Assembly (NCBI GenBank): GCA_910589305.1
Contig: CAJUTV010000003.1
Span: forward strand, 201,223-265,222
Direction of reading: 5' to 3'
Length of the DNA: 64,000 bases
DNA from: an uncultured Lachnospira sp.
GTDB taxonomy: Bacteria > Bacillota > Clostridia > Lachnospirales > Lachnospiraceae
Made by a program: the position numbers and the translations under genes. The notes below the pieces were generated by a model. That model made no database searches and was not told the DNA's origin. It worked only from the letters and a program-made list of their open reading frames with translations. Positions 1-8,459 of the stretch are shown in pieces. Numbering within the stretch: the stretch's first letter is position 1; every line of letters begins with the position of its first letter.

Positions 1-133
1 TGGAGAAGATTCTGGTACATTAGAGGAAGTGTATGAGCCTTATTTAATACAAAACGGATTTATTAACAGAACTGCCAGAGGAAGAGTTGCCACAGAGCTG
101 GCATATAAAAATCTTGGTATACAGATTAATTAA
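1..133 (+). CDS. ruvB: RuvB Holliday junction helicase, C-terminal end (partial)
   Basis: Only the last 43 codons are inside the window; the reading frame is open from base 2 and stops at 131-133. The residues GTLEEVYEPYLIQNGF followed by RTARGRV match the winged-helix C-terminal domain of RuvB, which contacts DNA while the AAA+ ring drives branch migration with RuvA. The family usually ends shortly after this motif, so the C-terminus looks complete. A strong promoter starts just after the stop, so the next gene has its own transcription start. Confidence 0.9.
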   Translation, partial: GEDSGTLEEVYEPYLIQNGFINRTARGRVATELAYKNLGIQIN

Positions 134-149
134 GGCAATAATCTATTTT

Positions 150-178
150 TTGACACATATACAATGCTGTTGTATAAT
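150..178 (+). promoter_or_regulatory. Vegetative promoter for zapA
   Basis: A consensus -35 TTGACA (150-155) and -10 TATAAT (173-178) are separated by exactly 17 bases. It lies between the ruvB stop and the zapA start, leaving a leader of about 100 bases. Confidence 0.85.
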
Positions 179-286
179 AGCAGCAAGCAGATGACTGGCA
201 AAACAAACCGTGTGTCCTTTATAAGAATGTAGTTGCTGTTTTATAAGACATAGTTGTTGTTTGGGAAGGGTAGAGTGGTGGTACAT

Positions 287-721
287 ATGGCATCAGTAAA
301 TACATCAGAAGTAACGATTGGCGGTAAAGTATTTAAGATAAGTGGATATGAGAGCAAAGAATATCTTACAAAGCTTGCAGAGTACATTAACGATAAAATG
401 CAGGAAATTATCAAAGGAAGAGGAATGACAAGGCTTGGTTTTGATGTTGTCACAAATCTGATGTACTTAAATCTTGCGGATGATTATTTTAAAGCGAAGG
501 CTATGTGTGATGACATATCAGAAGAAATCGAAAAAAAAGACCAAGAAATCTACAATCTAAAGCACGAATTAATATCAGCCAATATTAAACTAGACTCACA
601 GGCTAAGGAGATTGAAGCCTTAAAAAAGGAACTTTCAAAGGTTCATAAAATGCCAGAAGAACGGTTTAATCGAAATGTGGAAGATATAAGAAAACGGACA
701 AAGAATTATAATGAGGGGTAA
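287..721 (+). CDS. zapA: Cell division protein ZapA
   Basis: A 144-residue protein. The N-terminal part (about residues 1-90, including VTIGGKVFKISGYESKEYL) is the ZapA globular domain that binds and bundles FtsZ at the division site; residues 85-125 are heptad-rich (EEIEKKDQEIYNLKHEL) and fit the coiled-coil tail used for dimerisation. ATG 287 is chosen because the conserved domain begins directly there; an in-frame TTG at 254 is less likely. The stop is 2 bases before the next GTG, so it is probably co-transcribed and coupled with the U32 gene. ZapA next to a U32 protein is common in Clostridia. Confidence 0.88.
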   Translation: MASVNTSEVTIGGKVFKISGYESKEYLTKLAEYINDKMQEIIKGRGMTRLGFDVVTNLMYLNLADDYFKAKAMCDDISEEIEKKDQEIYNLKHELISANIKLDSQAKEIEALKKELSKVHKMPEERFNRNVEDIRKRTKNYNEG

Positions 722-723
722 AA

Positions 724-3246
724 GTGAGAGACAATAAGGTAGAAATACTTGCTCCTGCAGGTTCTTTGGATATATGTAAGGCAGTTATCAATGCAGGTGC
801 CGATGCAGTGTATCTTGGCGGGGATTTATTTGGAGCCAGAGCATTTGCAGGAAATCTAAATGAACAACAGGTGATTGAAGCAATTGAATATGCACATTTA
901 AGGGGAAAATCAATTTATTTAACGGTAAATACACTCTTAAAAAACAACGAGCTTGAAGAGCAATTGTTAAATTATATAATGCCTTATTATAAGGCGGGAC
1001 TGGATGCAGTCATTGTTCAAGATATGGGTGTATTTAAGAAAATACATGATTTTTTCCCAGACATGCCGATACATGCCAGTACACAGATGACTATTACTGG
1101 AAGTTATGGTGCTAGGCTGTTAAAAAAGATGGGGGCAACTCGTGTTGTCTTGGCGAGAGAGCTTACCTTGTCTGAGATTGCATCGATTCATCAATCTTGT
1201 GATATTGAGATTGAAGGCTTTGTGCATGGCGCGTTGTGTTACTGTTATTCTGGCCAGTGTCTATTAAGCAGTATGAATGGTACAAGAAGCGGCAACAGAG
1301 GTCGCTGCGCTCAGCCATGCCGTCTGGATTATCAAGTGATGCAGCCGCTTACCAATGATAAATTAACCGATAATCATTCATTGCAAAAAAATACATTACA
1401 ATATCAAATGATAAATGATAAAGAACATGCGTATGCACTCAGTCCAAAAGATATATGCACATTAAAGATTCTGCCAGATATTATAGAGGCAGGAGTGTAT
1501 GCTCTTAAGATTGAAGGGCGTATGAAAAATGTTACTTATGCTGCCGGTGTTACGGCTATGTATAGAAAATATGTTGATATGTGTTTATGTAATGGCACAA
1601 CAGGGTATGAAGTATCACAAGAAGATATCCATTATCTTATGGATATCTATAATCGGGGTGCATTTACTACAGGGTATTATAACAGTATAAAAGGCAAGGA
1701 TATGATGTCGGTTACAAGACCGAATCATATGGGAACAAAGGCATTAAAGGTAAAAGAAAATATTGATGGACGGGTAACTTTTCAGGCGTTAAGAGCCATT
1801 CACAAGCAGGATGTATTTGAGATTGATTCCAATTATTCATTTTCAAGCGGGAAAGATGTCTGTAAAAATGACACTTTTGTTGTTAATTTGCCTAGAAAGT
1901 ATAATCTTTTTAAAGGGCGTGTGATTTACAGAACAAAAAATGCAGTGATTACTGGTGATGTAAAACAGCATTATGTAAACGATACATTTCATGGAAAAGC
2001 AAAGGTTGACATGACATTGTTTGCAGAGTGCGGCAGCACAATGACACTTGAGCTTTCTGCACTAGGACAGACGGTTTATGTCACAGGTGATAAAATACAA
2101 AAAGCGTTAAAAAATATATCCGATGAAAAAATGTGCATTGATAAATTGTCCAAATTGGGAGCTTCACCATTTATTGCAGGCGATATAAAAATTGTGATAA
2201 AAGGTGATGTGTTTATACCGTCGAGTCAGCTTAATGACATAAGACGTGATGGCATTGAGGCATTGTGTAATGCTATTATAGAAGAGAAACAACGTCTTTT
2301 TAAAGACCCGAAGATAACATCAAATAGCAAGTCCAATACGTTATTTTTTGCTTGCGAGGATAAAGATGATTTCTTGTCAAAACAAAAAGTAATCGAGACT
2401 TTACCAGACAGAACGAACAACTATGTAATTGGTGTGCCTAATCGCATAGCTTGCAACGCTCTTTTAACAATCGATAAATCGGTTTTTTTTAAGGAGATTT
2501 ATGTTGATTACAGTATATGTGAGACAGACAAAGACTGGGAGATTATAGACCAACTCAAAGCAGATGGCACAATAGTGGCGATAGCCCTTTCTTATATGAC
2601 AACACAAGAACAGCTTTGTTCTTGTAAGACATTGATAGAAGCTGCATGTAAACATAACATGGACACGTTTGTTGTCCGAAATCTTGAACAGATAGGTCTA
2701 TTGTCTGAACTGGTAAAAAAGGTTGCTTTTCCTGTAAAAATAAGATTGGATGCCAATTTATATTGTTGGAACAGTGAGGCTGTACTACAGTTTATAAAAA
2801 TCGTTTCTGAGAGTGGATTGCAGCTTGAAAGAATAACATTGCCGTATGAGTTAAATATAAATGAGATAACACAGGTTGATTGGAAGATTCCAGTTGAAAT
2901 GGTTGTATATGGCAGAGTTCCTGTTATGATTTCAAAACAGTGTGTTAAAAAGACTTATGGTATGTGTGATGGCGGCAGTAAAACGGTTTATCTTAATAAA
3001 AATATGCCTGTGTCATGCAGATGTAAAGAATGTTATAATATTATATGGAGTCCTAAAGTTTTAGACTTAACCAGTCATTTTGATAAAATAGATAAGATAA
3101 AACCTGATTTTATACGATATGATATGCCAGAGGTATGTATGGATAGGGATTCCTATAACAGACTGTTAAAAGATATATTGAACAAAAATCAAATGAATAG
3201 TAACGATATAAAATGGACAGGACATTTTATAAATAAAGTGGATTGA
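724..3246 (+). CDS. Peptidase U32 family protein (RlhA/TrhP-like RNA hydroxylation protein)
   Basis: 840 residues starting at GTG 724, 6 bases after GAGGGG. The N-terminal half is the U32 TIM-barrel (LAPAGSLDICKAVINAGADA at the start; EGFVHGALCYCYSGQC and RGRCAQPCR near residues 164-201, with conserved cysteines). The C-terminal half is an extension as in the long, collagenase-related members. Experimentally studied members (RlhA, TrhP) are needed for hydroxylation of a 23S rRNA cytidine or of tRNA wobble uridine, with Fe-S ligating cysteines, rather than acting as proteases. Length and cysteine pattern are closest to the long RlhA type, but the RNA target cannot be told from sequence. The gene sits directly after zapA. 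Confidence 0.82.
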   Translation: MRDNKVEILAPAGSLDICKAVINAGADAVYLGGDLFGARAFAGNLNEQQVIEAIEYAHLRGKSIYLTVNTLLKNNELEEQLLNYIMPYYKAGLDAVIVQDMGVFKKIHDFFPDMPIHASTQMTITGSYGARLLKKMGATRVVLARELTLSEIASIHQSCDIEIEGFVHGALCYCYSGQCLLSSMNGTRSGNRGRCAQPCRLDYQVMQPLTNDKLTDNHSLQKNTLQYQMINDKEHAYALSPKDICTLKILPDIIEAGVYALKIEGRMKNVTYAAGVTAMYRKYVDMCLCNGTTGYEVSQEDIHYLMDIYNRGAFTTGYYNSIKGKDMMSVTRPNHMGTKALKVKENIDGRVTFQALRAIHKQDVFEIDSNYSFSSGKDVCKNDTFVVNLPRKYNLFKGRVIYRTKNAVITGDVKQHYVNDTFHGKAKVDMTLFAECGSTMTLELSALGQTVYVTGDKIQKALKNISDEKMCIDKLSKLGASPFIAGDIKIVIKGDVFIPSSQLNDIRRDGIEALCNAIIEEKQRLFKDPKITSNSKSNTLFFACEDKDDFLSKQKVIETLPDRTNNYVIGVPNRIACNALLTIDKSVFFKEIYVDYSICETDKDWEIIDQLKADGTIVAIALSYMTTQEQLCSCKTLIEAACKHNMDTFVVRNLEQIGLLSELVKKVAFPVKIRLDANLYCWNSEAVLQFIKIVSESGLQLERITLPYELNINEITQVDWKIPVEMVVYGRVPVMISKQCVKKTYGMCDGGSKTVYLNKNMPVSCRCKECYNIIWSPKVLDLTSHFDKIDKIKPDFIRYDMPEVCMDRDSYNRLLKDILNKNQMNSNDIKWTGHFINKVD

Positions 3247-3290
3247 AACGTTTATTAAAAAAATGAAAACTTTTTATTTAGAGGAAGATA

Positions 3291-4637
3291 ATGAGAGTTG
3301 TATTTATTGAGCTTGCAAAGTATATATTTGCCTTTTTTATTGCTTTTTATGTTGCAGCCAGTTATTATGGGGCATCATCTCAAAATGAAAATATAAGAAA
3401 AAAAATATATATATTCCAAAACATATTGATGTTTCTGTCTCATTTGTTAGGATTTTTGCTGTTATATCAATTAAATAGTGAAGATATCAAGTATTTGATT
3501 TTTTACTTTGCCCAATTTATTTACTTATTTGTAATTATTGTTGTTTATGATGTGCTGTATCCAAAAGCTTCAAGGCTGTTAGTCAATAATATGTGTATGT
3601 TGTTGTCAATTGGTTTTATTATGTTGGCGCGTCTTGATTATAATAAAGCAGTTAAACAGTTTGTTATTGCTATAGCAGGAACAATTGTAACATTTTTTAT
3701 CCCATGGATTTTAAAAAAAGTGCGGTGTCTTAAAAGTATTGGATGGGTATATTGTGTTGTCAGCTTAGGTACGTTGGTGGCAGTATTGTTTGGCAGTGCT
3801 ATCTATGGAGCGAATCTTGTGCTTACATTAGGACCTGTTTCTATTCAGCCCAGTGAATTTGCAAAAATTTTATTTGTTATGTTTGTCGCTGCCATGTTTA
3901 ATAAAGCGACAAGTATCAAACAGATTATTATTGTTACAATTGTAGCAGTCGTGCATGTTGTTGTATTGGTTGTATCCAAAGATTTAGGGGCGGCATTAAT
4001 ATTTTTTGTTGTGTATATTATGATGTTATATATCGCTACAAAAAAGATAGGTTTGTGTGTGTTTGGTCTCTTATCAGGAATTGCAGCTTCCGTTTTGGCT
4101 TATTTTATATTTGGACATGTTCGGCAGAGAGTGACTATTTGGAGGGACCCATGGGCAACGATAGATACAACAGGGTACCAGATTTGTCAGTCGCTGTTTG
4201 CAATCGGTATGGGTTCATGGTTTGGATATGGGCTGGCACAGGGGCTTCCGGGAAAAATTCCAGTAGTGGAAAAAGATTTTATGTTTTCTGCTATAACAGA
4301 AGAATTTGGCATTATTTTTGCAGTAGCGTTAATTTTGATTTGTTTAAATAATCTTATTCTGATGATGAATATTGCCTCAAGATGTAAAACATTATTTTAC
4401 AGGCTTGTAGCAGTAGGGTTGGGTGTGACTTATGGGTTTCAGGTATTTTTGACCGTAGGCGGTGCTATGAAGATGATACCAATGACGGGTGTGACGATGC
4501 CGTTTGTCAGTTATGGAGGAAGTTCTATGGTAAGTTCTCTTATCATGTTTGCATTGATTAATGGCATGTACAATATGAGACAAGACGAAGGTGAGTTGAA
4601 TGAGTCAGCAGGAAAGAGCAAGAAAAACAAAAAATAA
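3291..4637 (+). CDS. FtsW/RodA/SpoVE-family SEDS glycosyltransferase
   Basis: 448 residues with about ten to twelve hydrophobic helices. SEDS motifs are clear: LGPVSIQPSEFAKI (around residue 185), VVSKDLGAALIFF, IWRDPWATIDTTGYQICQSL and the C-terminal MPFVSYGGSSMVSSL. These proteins polymerise lipid II into glycan strands in the membrane. The SD AGAGGAAG precedes ATG 3291. It overlaps the following transpeptidase gene by 38 bases, the classic SEDS plus class B PBP pairing. Whether it serves elongation, division or sporulation is not decided by the sequence; the pair resembles the RodA/PbpA arrangement. Confidence 0.9.
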   Translation: MRVVFIELAKYIFAFFIAFYVAASYYGASSQNENIRKKIYIFQNILMFLSHLLGFLLLYQLNSEDIKYLIFYFAQFIYLFVIIVVYDVLYPKASRLLVNNMCMLLSIGFIMLARLDYNKAVKQFVIAIAGTIVTFFIPWILKKVRCLKSIGWVYCVVSLGTLVAVLFGSAIYGANLVLTLGPVSIQPSEFAKILFVMFVAAMFNKATSIKQIIIVTIVAVVHVVVLVVSKDLGAALIFFVVYIMMLYIATKKIGLCVFGLLSGIAASVLAYFIFGHVRQRVTIWRDPWATIDTTGYQICQSLFAIGMGSWFGYGLAQGLPGKIPVVEKDFMFSAITEEFGIIFAVALILICLNNLILMMNIASRCKTLFYRLVAVGLGVTYGFQVFLTVGGAMKMIPMTGVTMPFVSYGGSSMVSSLIMFALINGMYNMRQDEGELNESAGKSKKNKK

Positions 4638-6072
4638 AAAAAACCATGATATCTATGAAAACAGAAGGAAAAATTTAAGAAATCACGAAACGAATGTAAT
4701 TTCTTTTCTTTTTATTGGATTATTCTTGACTATGGCGATATATTTGGTATATTTTAATGTGGCTGTAGCTCCTAAAATAATCAATAATCCTTATAACAAG
4801 ATGATTGATACACAGCAGGATAAAGTGGTAAGAGGCAATATCTTAGCTTGTGACGGCACCGTGCTTGCAAGCACACAGATAAATGAAGATGGTGAAGAAT
4901 ATCGGTATTATCCATTTTCTAATATGTACTGTCACGTTGTAGGGTTAAAAAGTGAAAAGACAGGAATTGAAGGCATTGCAAATTTTGAATTATTATCGAC
5001 AGATGGGAATATAATAAAAGAGTTGGGCGCTGATTTGCAAGGAAAAAAATCCAGAGGGAATGATTGTTTGACAACATTAGTGCCAAGTCTGCAAGAAGCG
5101 GCATATCAAGCATTAGGAGATAATAAAGGAGCAGTGATTGCAATGGAGCCTTCCAGCGGGAAAATTCTTGCAATGGTGTCAAAGCCAGATTATAATCCTA
5201 ACGATGCAGCGCAAAAATATGAGGAATGGCTGTCGTATGACAGTTCAGACTCGGTGTTGTTAAACCGAGCAACAAAAGGCTTGTATGCACCTGGTTCAAC
5301 ATTTAAGGTGATGACCGCTTTAGAATATATAAGAGAAAATAGCACTTATAGCAGTTTTTCTTATGAATGTGATGGAAGTGCATATATACAGGGAGGTACA
5401 ACAATTCCATGTTTTGACCAGACAGCACATGGTTTTGAGAACCTTACGGATGCTTTTTCTAATTCGTGTAACTCAGCCTTTTCTACAATTGGCTGTCAAC
5501 TGAATTTAGAAAAGTTTAAGAAAACTTGTGAGGATAGCTTGTTTAATCAGAGTCTTAAAATTGGAATGGATGCAAGTGACAGCAGTTTTGAGTTGGATGC
5601 AAATTCAGGAATAAGTTTGGTTCAAGAGACATCTATTGGACAAGGAAAGACTATGATATCACCAATACATAATCTGATGATTATATCAGCTATTGCCAAT
5701 GAAGGCGTTATGATGAAACCTTATCTGGTAGACACTATACAGACAAGTGAAGGAACGATATTAAAAAAGACACAACCTGAAAGCAGGGCGCAGATATGCA
5801 CATCCGATGAAGCATCGACAATATCCGATTTATGCAGAAGCGTTGTTATGCAAGGAACAGGCGCAGCTTTTAGAAATGCATCGTATGAAGTTGCAGGAAA
5901 AACAGGAACGGCTCAGTATGACAGCAGTGACAATGCCCATTCTTGGTTTGTTGGATTTGCACCATATGACAATCCTCAAATATCAATATGTGTTATATTG
6001 GAGGGTGGGTATACAAAGGTTGCTAATGCGCAACAGGTAGCAAAAAATGTATTGGATTCATTTTTTGGTTGA
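4600..6072 (+). CDS. Class B penicillin-binding protein (transpeptidase)
   Basis: 490 residues: a basic cytoplasmic N-terminus, one membrane anchor (about residues 35-57), a short dimerisation region and a transpeptidase domain. Active-site motifs are in order: STFK with nucleophile Ser233, SCN at 289-291 and KTGT from Lys434. It is shorter than typical PBP2/SpoVD proteins, matching the PbpA-like subgroup with no PASTA domains. It cross-links peptidoglycan made by the SEDS partner encoded just upstream, with which it overlaps by 38 bases; the SD GAAGGTGAG precedes ATG 4600. Confidence 0.9.
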   Translation: MSQQERARKTKNKKNHDIYENRRKNLRNHETNVISFLFIGLFLTMAIYLVYFNVAVAPKIINNPYNKMIDTQQDKVVRGNILACDGTVLASTQINEDGEEYRYYPFSNMYCHVVGLKSEKTGIEGIANFELLSTDGNIIKELGADLQGKKSRGNDCLTTLVPSLQEAAYQALGDNKGAVIAMEPSSGKILAMVSKPDYNPNDAAQKYEEWLSYDSSDSVLLNRATKGLYAPGSTFKVMTALEYIRENSTYSSFSYECDGSAYIQGGTTIPCFDQTAHGFENLTDAFSNSCNSAFSTIGCQLNLEKFKKTCEDSLFNQSLKIGMDASDSSFELDANSGISLVQETSIGQGKTMISPIHNLMIISAIANEGVMMKPYLVDTIQTSEGTILKKTQPESRAQICTSDEASTISDLCRSVVMQGTGAAFRNASYEVAGKTGTAQYDSSDNAHSWFVGFAPYDNPQISICVILEGGYTKVANAQQVAKNVLDSFFG

Positions 6073-6097
6073 TTAACTTCATACAGGGTTGTATAAT
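6069..6097 (+). promoter_or_regulatory. Promoter for the NUDIX-transglycosylase operon
   Basis: TTGATT (6069-6074) and TATAAT (6092-6097) are spaced by 17 bases. The -35 overlaps the stop codon of the PBP gene. Confidence 0.7.
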
Positions 6098-6139
6098 GTT
6101 TTTAAAGAAGAACACGCTACATGAACCGGAGGAATTGCA

Positions 6140-6574
6140 ATGATAGAGGCAACAAGCTGTGGCGGTGTGGTAATATATAGAGGAAAGGTACTTGTGTTAT
6201 ATAAAAAGTACAGAAATAAGTATGAAGGCTGGGTTCTACCTAAGGGGACGGTTGAGGCAAACGAATCCTTTGAGGATACTGCTATAAGAGAGGTCCGAGA
6301 GGAAGGCGGTTCAAACGCAGTTATTAAACAGTTTATTGATACTACTCAGTATACATTCAGCACAGCAAAGGATACAGTTTATAAAAAAGTTAATTGGTTT
6401 TTAATGCAGGCGAATAGCTATTATAATAAGCCCCAAAGGGAAGAATTTTTTGAAGACTCAGGGTTTTATAAATACCATGAGGCTTATCATCTCTTGCGCT
6501 TTCCAAATGAAAAACAAATTCTTGAGAAGGCATATGAGGTGTACATTAATATGAAAAGACAAGGTGTTTGGTAA
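6140..6574 (+). CDS. NUDIX hydrolase
   Basis: 144 residues with a Nudix box running from GTVEANE to REVREEGG (residues about 36-57), the magnesium-binding helix that cleaves nucleoside diphosphates linked to another moiety. The last hydrophobic position of the box is replaced by Ser. The small size and the start CGGVVIYRGKVLVLYKK are typical of diadenosine-tetraphosphate or mutator-type members, but the substrate is not determinable. Its TAA overlaps the ATG of the transglycosylase by one base (TAATG), so the two are translationally coupled. The SD GGAGG precedes ATG 6140. Confidence 0.88.
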   Translation: MIEATSCGGVVIYRGKVLVLYKKYRNKYEGWVLPKGTVEANESFEDTAIREVREEGGSNAVIKQFIDTTQYTFSTAKDTVYKKVNWFLMQANSYYNKPQREEFFEDSGFYKYHEAYHLLRFPNEKQILEKAYEVYINMKRQGVW

Positions 6575-7443
6575 TGGATTTATATAGTATTTATGGCATA
6601 CTTGACGGCAATATTTATAGGGTAGATAACTATAATAGTGCTGTCGGCACAAAGAATTTAAAGTTTGATGAAATGTTTAACAGTATGATTGATGATGACT
6701 TAGAGAACATTTTTCAAGATGTGTCAAGTGAATATGGTGTTGATGTCAATCTTTTAAAGGCAGTTGCACAGGCAGAGTCTGGGATGGACCCAAATGCGAC
6801 ATCATGGTGCGGCGCGATGGGAATTATGCAGCTTATGCCTGCAACGGCACAAAGTTATGGGGTGACCAATCCTTATGATGCAAGGCAGAGTATTACTGGA
6901 GGCGCAAAGTTATTGTCATGGCTGTTAGACGACTACAATGGCAATGTATCATTAGCGTTGGCAGGTTATAATGCTGGTTGTGGTTCTGTACAAAAATATG
7001 GCGGTGTTCCCCCATATGATGAAACCATCAACTATATACATAAGATTAACGATTTGTTAGGCGGTGCATTGGAGGCAGATTCATGGACGATTGATGGAAG
7101 TACGAAGACCAATTTATCCAATGCAGATATGGGCATGGTGTCATACAGTGCCTATCCAGCAGCACATTCTACAAAAATGGAAAGTAAATCAGCAGATTTA
7201 CCAGATGGCAATAAATATCTTATTAGAAGAACACTTGATAATAGCAGCAAATCAATACATAAGGAATTAAATGTTGATGGTGAAGATATATTGAAAAACC
7301 CCAACATTAATTTAATAAATGCAGCATTGTCTAATGCTGTAGAACAATCAGAGAATACCATGCGAAGCAACACCCCATATTATTTGTATGAGCAACAGGC
7401 TTCTATTGTCAATTCGCTGATTTCAAAAATTAAAGAATTATGA
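6574..7443 (+). CDS. Lytic transglycosylase (SLT domain), no obvious signal peptide
   Basis: 289 residues from ATG 6574. Residues about 45-160 are a goose-lysozyme-like SLT domain: VAQAESGMDPNATS with catalytic Glu68, GAMGIMQLMPATA, and AGYNAGCGSVQKYGG. Such enzymes cleave the MurNAc-GlcNAc bond to make anhydro-MurNAc. The C-terminal 120 residues are polar and of unknown role. There is no hydrophobic N-terminal signal or membrane segment, which is odd for a wall enzyme; export by another route, or a phage or flagellar-type delivery, is possible. It is coupled to the NUDIX gene. Confidence 0.87.
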   Translation: MDLYSIYGILDGNIYRVDNYNSAVGTKNLKFDEMFNSMIDDDLENIFQDVSSEYGVDVNLLKAVAQAESGMDPNATSWCGAMGIMQLMPATAQSYGVTNPYDARQSITGGAKLLSWLLDDYNGNVSLALAGYNAGCGSVQKYGGVPPYDETINYIHKINDLLGGALEADSWTIDGSTKTNLSNADMGMVSYSAYPAAHSTKMESKSADLPDGNKYLIRRTLDNSSKSIHKELNVDGEDILKNPNINLINAALSNAVEQSENTMRSNTPYYLYEQQASIVNSLISKIKEL

Positions 7444-7456
7444 ATGGAGGGGTGAC

Positions 7457-7774
7457 ATGAAAGACAGAATAAAAGTATATTTATACAACAAGACATTTAA
7501 AGAGATTGATATGAGTGATTTTACAAAAATAACAGAGGATTTGTTTGCAGAAAGAAATGATATTGTTAAAGTAGAATTGCCAGAAGGTGTGGAAGAGATA
7601 GGAAATCACGCATTTGAAAACTGTGCAAATCTTCAGGAGATTATTTGTCCAGACTCACTTAAAAAAATAGGTATAAAAGCATTTGCAGACTGTGCTAATT
7701 TAAAAAAGGTGAATTATTCAGAAGATGTGGAAGTTGATGCAACCGCATTTGCAGGTTGTCCTAATATGCAATAA
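7457..7774 (+). CDS. Short BspA-type leucine-rich repeat protein
   Basis: 105 residues. After about 30 unassigned residues there are roughly two and a half LRR_5 repeats (GVEEIGNHAFENCANLQEI, then SLKKIGIKAFADCANLKKV, then ATAFAGCPNM), each about 23 residues long. BspA-type repeats usually mediate surface binding, but this protein is very short and lacks a signal peptide, so a cytoplasmic role is as likely. SD GGAGGGGTGAC lies before ATG 7457. It follows the transglycosylase by 13 bases and is probably in the same operon. Confidence 0.78.
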   Translation: MKDRIKVYLYNKTFKEIDMSDFTKITEDLFAERNDIVKVELPEGVEEIGNHAFENCANLQEIICPDSLKKIGIKAFADCANLKKVNYSEDVEVDATAFAGCPNMQ

Positions 7775-7836
7775 GTGTGCTGTGCATAAAAAACAGTTTT
7801 AGCAAAAAAGGAGATAGGGACTTTATCTGTATTTCG

Positions 7837-7865
7837 TTGAAAATATAGGAGATTTTTAGTATAAT
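7837..7865 (+). promoter_or_regulatory. Promoter for the C_GCAxxG_C_C gene
   Basis: TTGAAA (7837-7842), 17-base spacer, TATAAT (7860-7865). Confidence 0.75.
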
Positions 7866-7916
7866 GAGTCTATAAAATGATAAAAGTTAAATAATATAGT
7901 TAGAATGGAGATTGAT

Positions 7917-8315
7917 ATGGATACAAGAGTAGAATTGGCAGTCGATAAAAAGAAAAAAGGAATGAACTGTGCACAGGCAGTAGCCTGTACATATTGTGAT
8001 TATGCAGGCTTAGACGAGGCTACAATGGCTGCAATTACACAGTCCTTAGGAACAGGGATAGGCGGAACATTAGAGGGAACTTGTGGAGCGATTACAGGAG
8101 CCTGTACAGTGGTTGGACTTGTCAATAAAGAAGCAGGACGCGGCAAAGCTATGCAGGCAGCAAAATATATTGTAAACAATTTTAAACAGAGCAATCAGAC
8201 GGTTACCTGCAAGACATTAAAAGGCGTTGATACAGGTGTTATGCTTAGAAGCTGTGAAGATTGCGTCCGTGATGCTGCCAAATTTTTGGAAGATATGTTG
8301 CAATCTGATAATTAA
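7917..8315 (+). CDS. C_GCAxxG_C_C family redox-type protein
   Basis: 132 residues. The family signature is complete: NCAQAV near residue 16, TLEGTCGAITGACTVVGL in the middle, and late cysteines TCKTLKG and SCEDCVRDA. The family is a small cysteine-rich protein often next to redox enzymes and suspected to bind metal or an Fe-S cluster; no reaction is established. ATG 7917 is preferred over 7905 because TGGAG lies 6 bases upstream of it. It has its own promoter and is followed by a 14-bp inverted repeat, so it looks monocistronic. Confidence 0.85.
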   Translation: MDTRVELAVDKKKKGMNCAQAVACTYCDYAGLDEATMAAITQSLGTGIGGTLEGTCGAITGACTVVGLVNKEAGRGKAMQAAKYIVNNFKQSNQTVTCKTLKGVDTGVMLRSCEDCVRDAAKFLEDMLQSDN

Positions 8316-8376
8316 ATTATAACATATATAAAGATACAATATATGTTTTTGGTTATAAAATATGTTATAATTTCTT
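8314..8376 (+). terminator. Probable terminator: perfect 14-bp inverted repeat
   Basis: AAATTATAACATAT (8314-8327) is the exact reverse complement of ATATGTTATAATTT (8360-8373), with the TAA stop at the left foot and a short T-rich tail. The stem is all AT-rich, so efficiency is uncertain; the symmetry could also make it bidirectional or an operator. Confidence 0.55.
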
Positions 8377-8394
8377 ATCTTCTTATAATATTTC

Positions 8395-8423
8395 TTGACA
8401 AAATAAGGCATGTGGGCTACGAT
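8395..8423 (+). promoter_or_regulatory. Promoter for lysA
   Basis: TTGACA (8395-8400), 17 bases, TACGAT (8418-8423). The predicted leader is only about 30 bases, too short for a lysine riboswitch. Confidence 0.7.
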
Positions 8424-8459
8424 TTGTTAAGATATGTAAAAGAACAGAAATGAGGTTAA

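Noticed and set aside
724..3246. Reading the U32 protein as a collagenase/protease
   Set aside because: Cysteine motifs and family experiments (RlhA/TrhP) favour RNA hydroxylation; no classical protease triad is visible.
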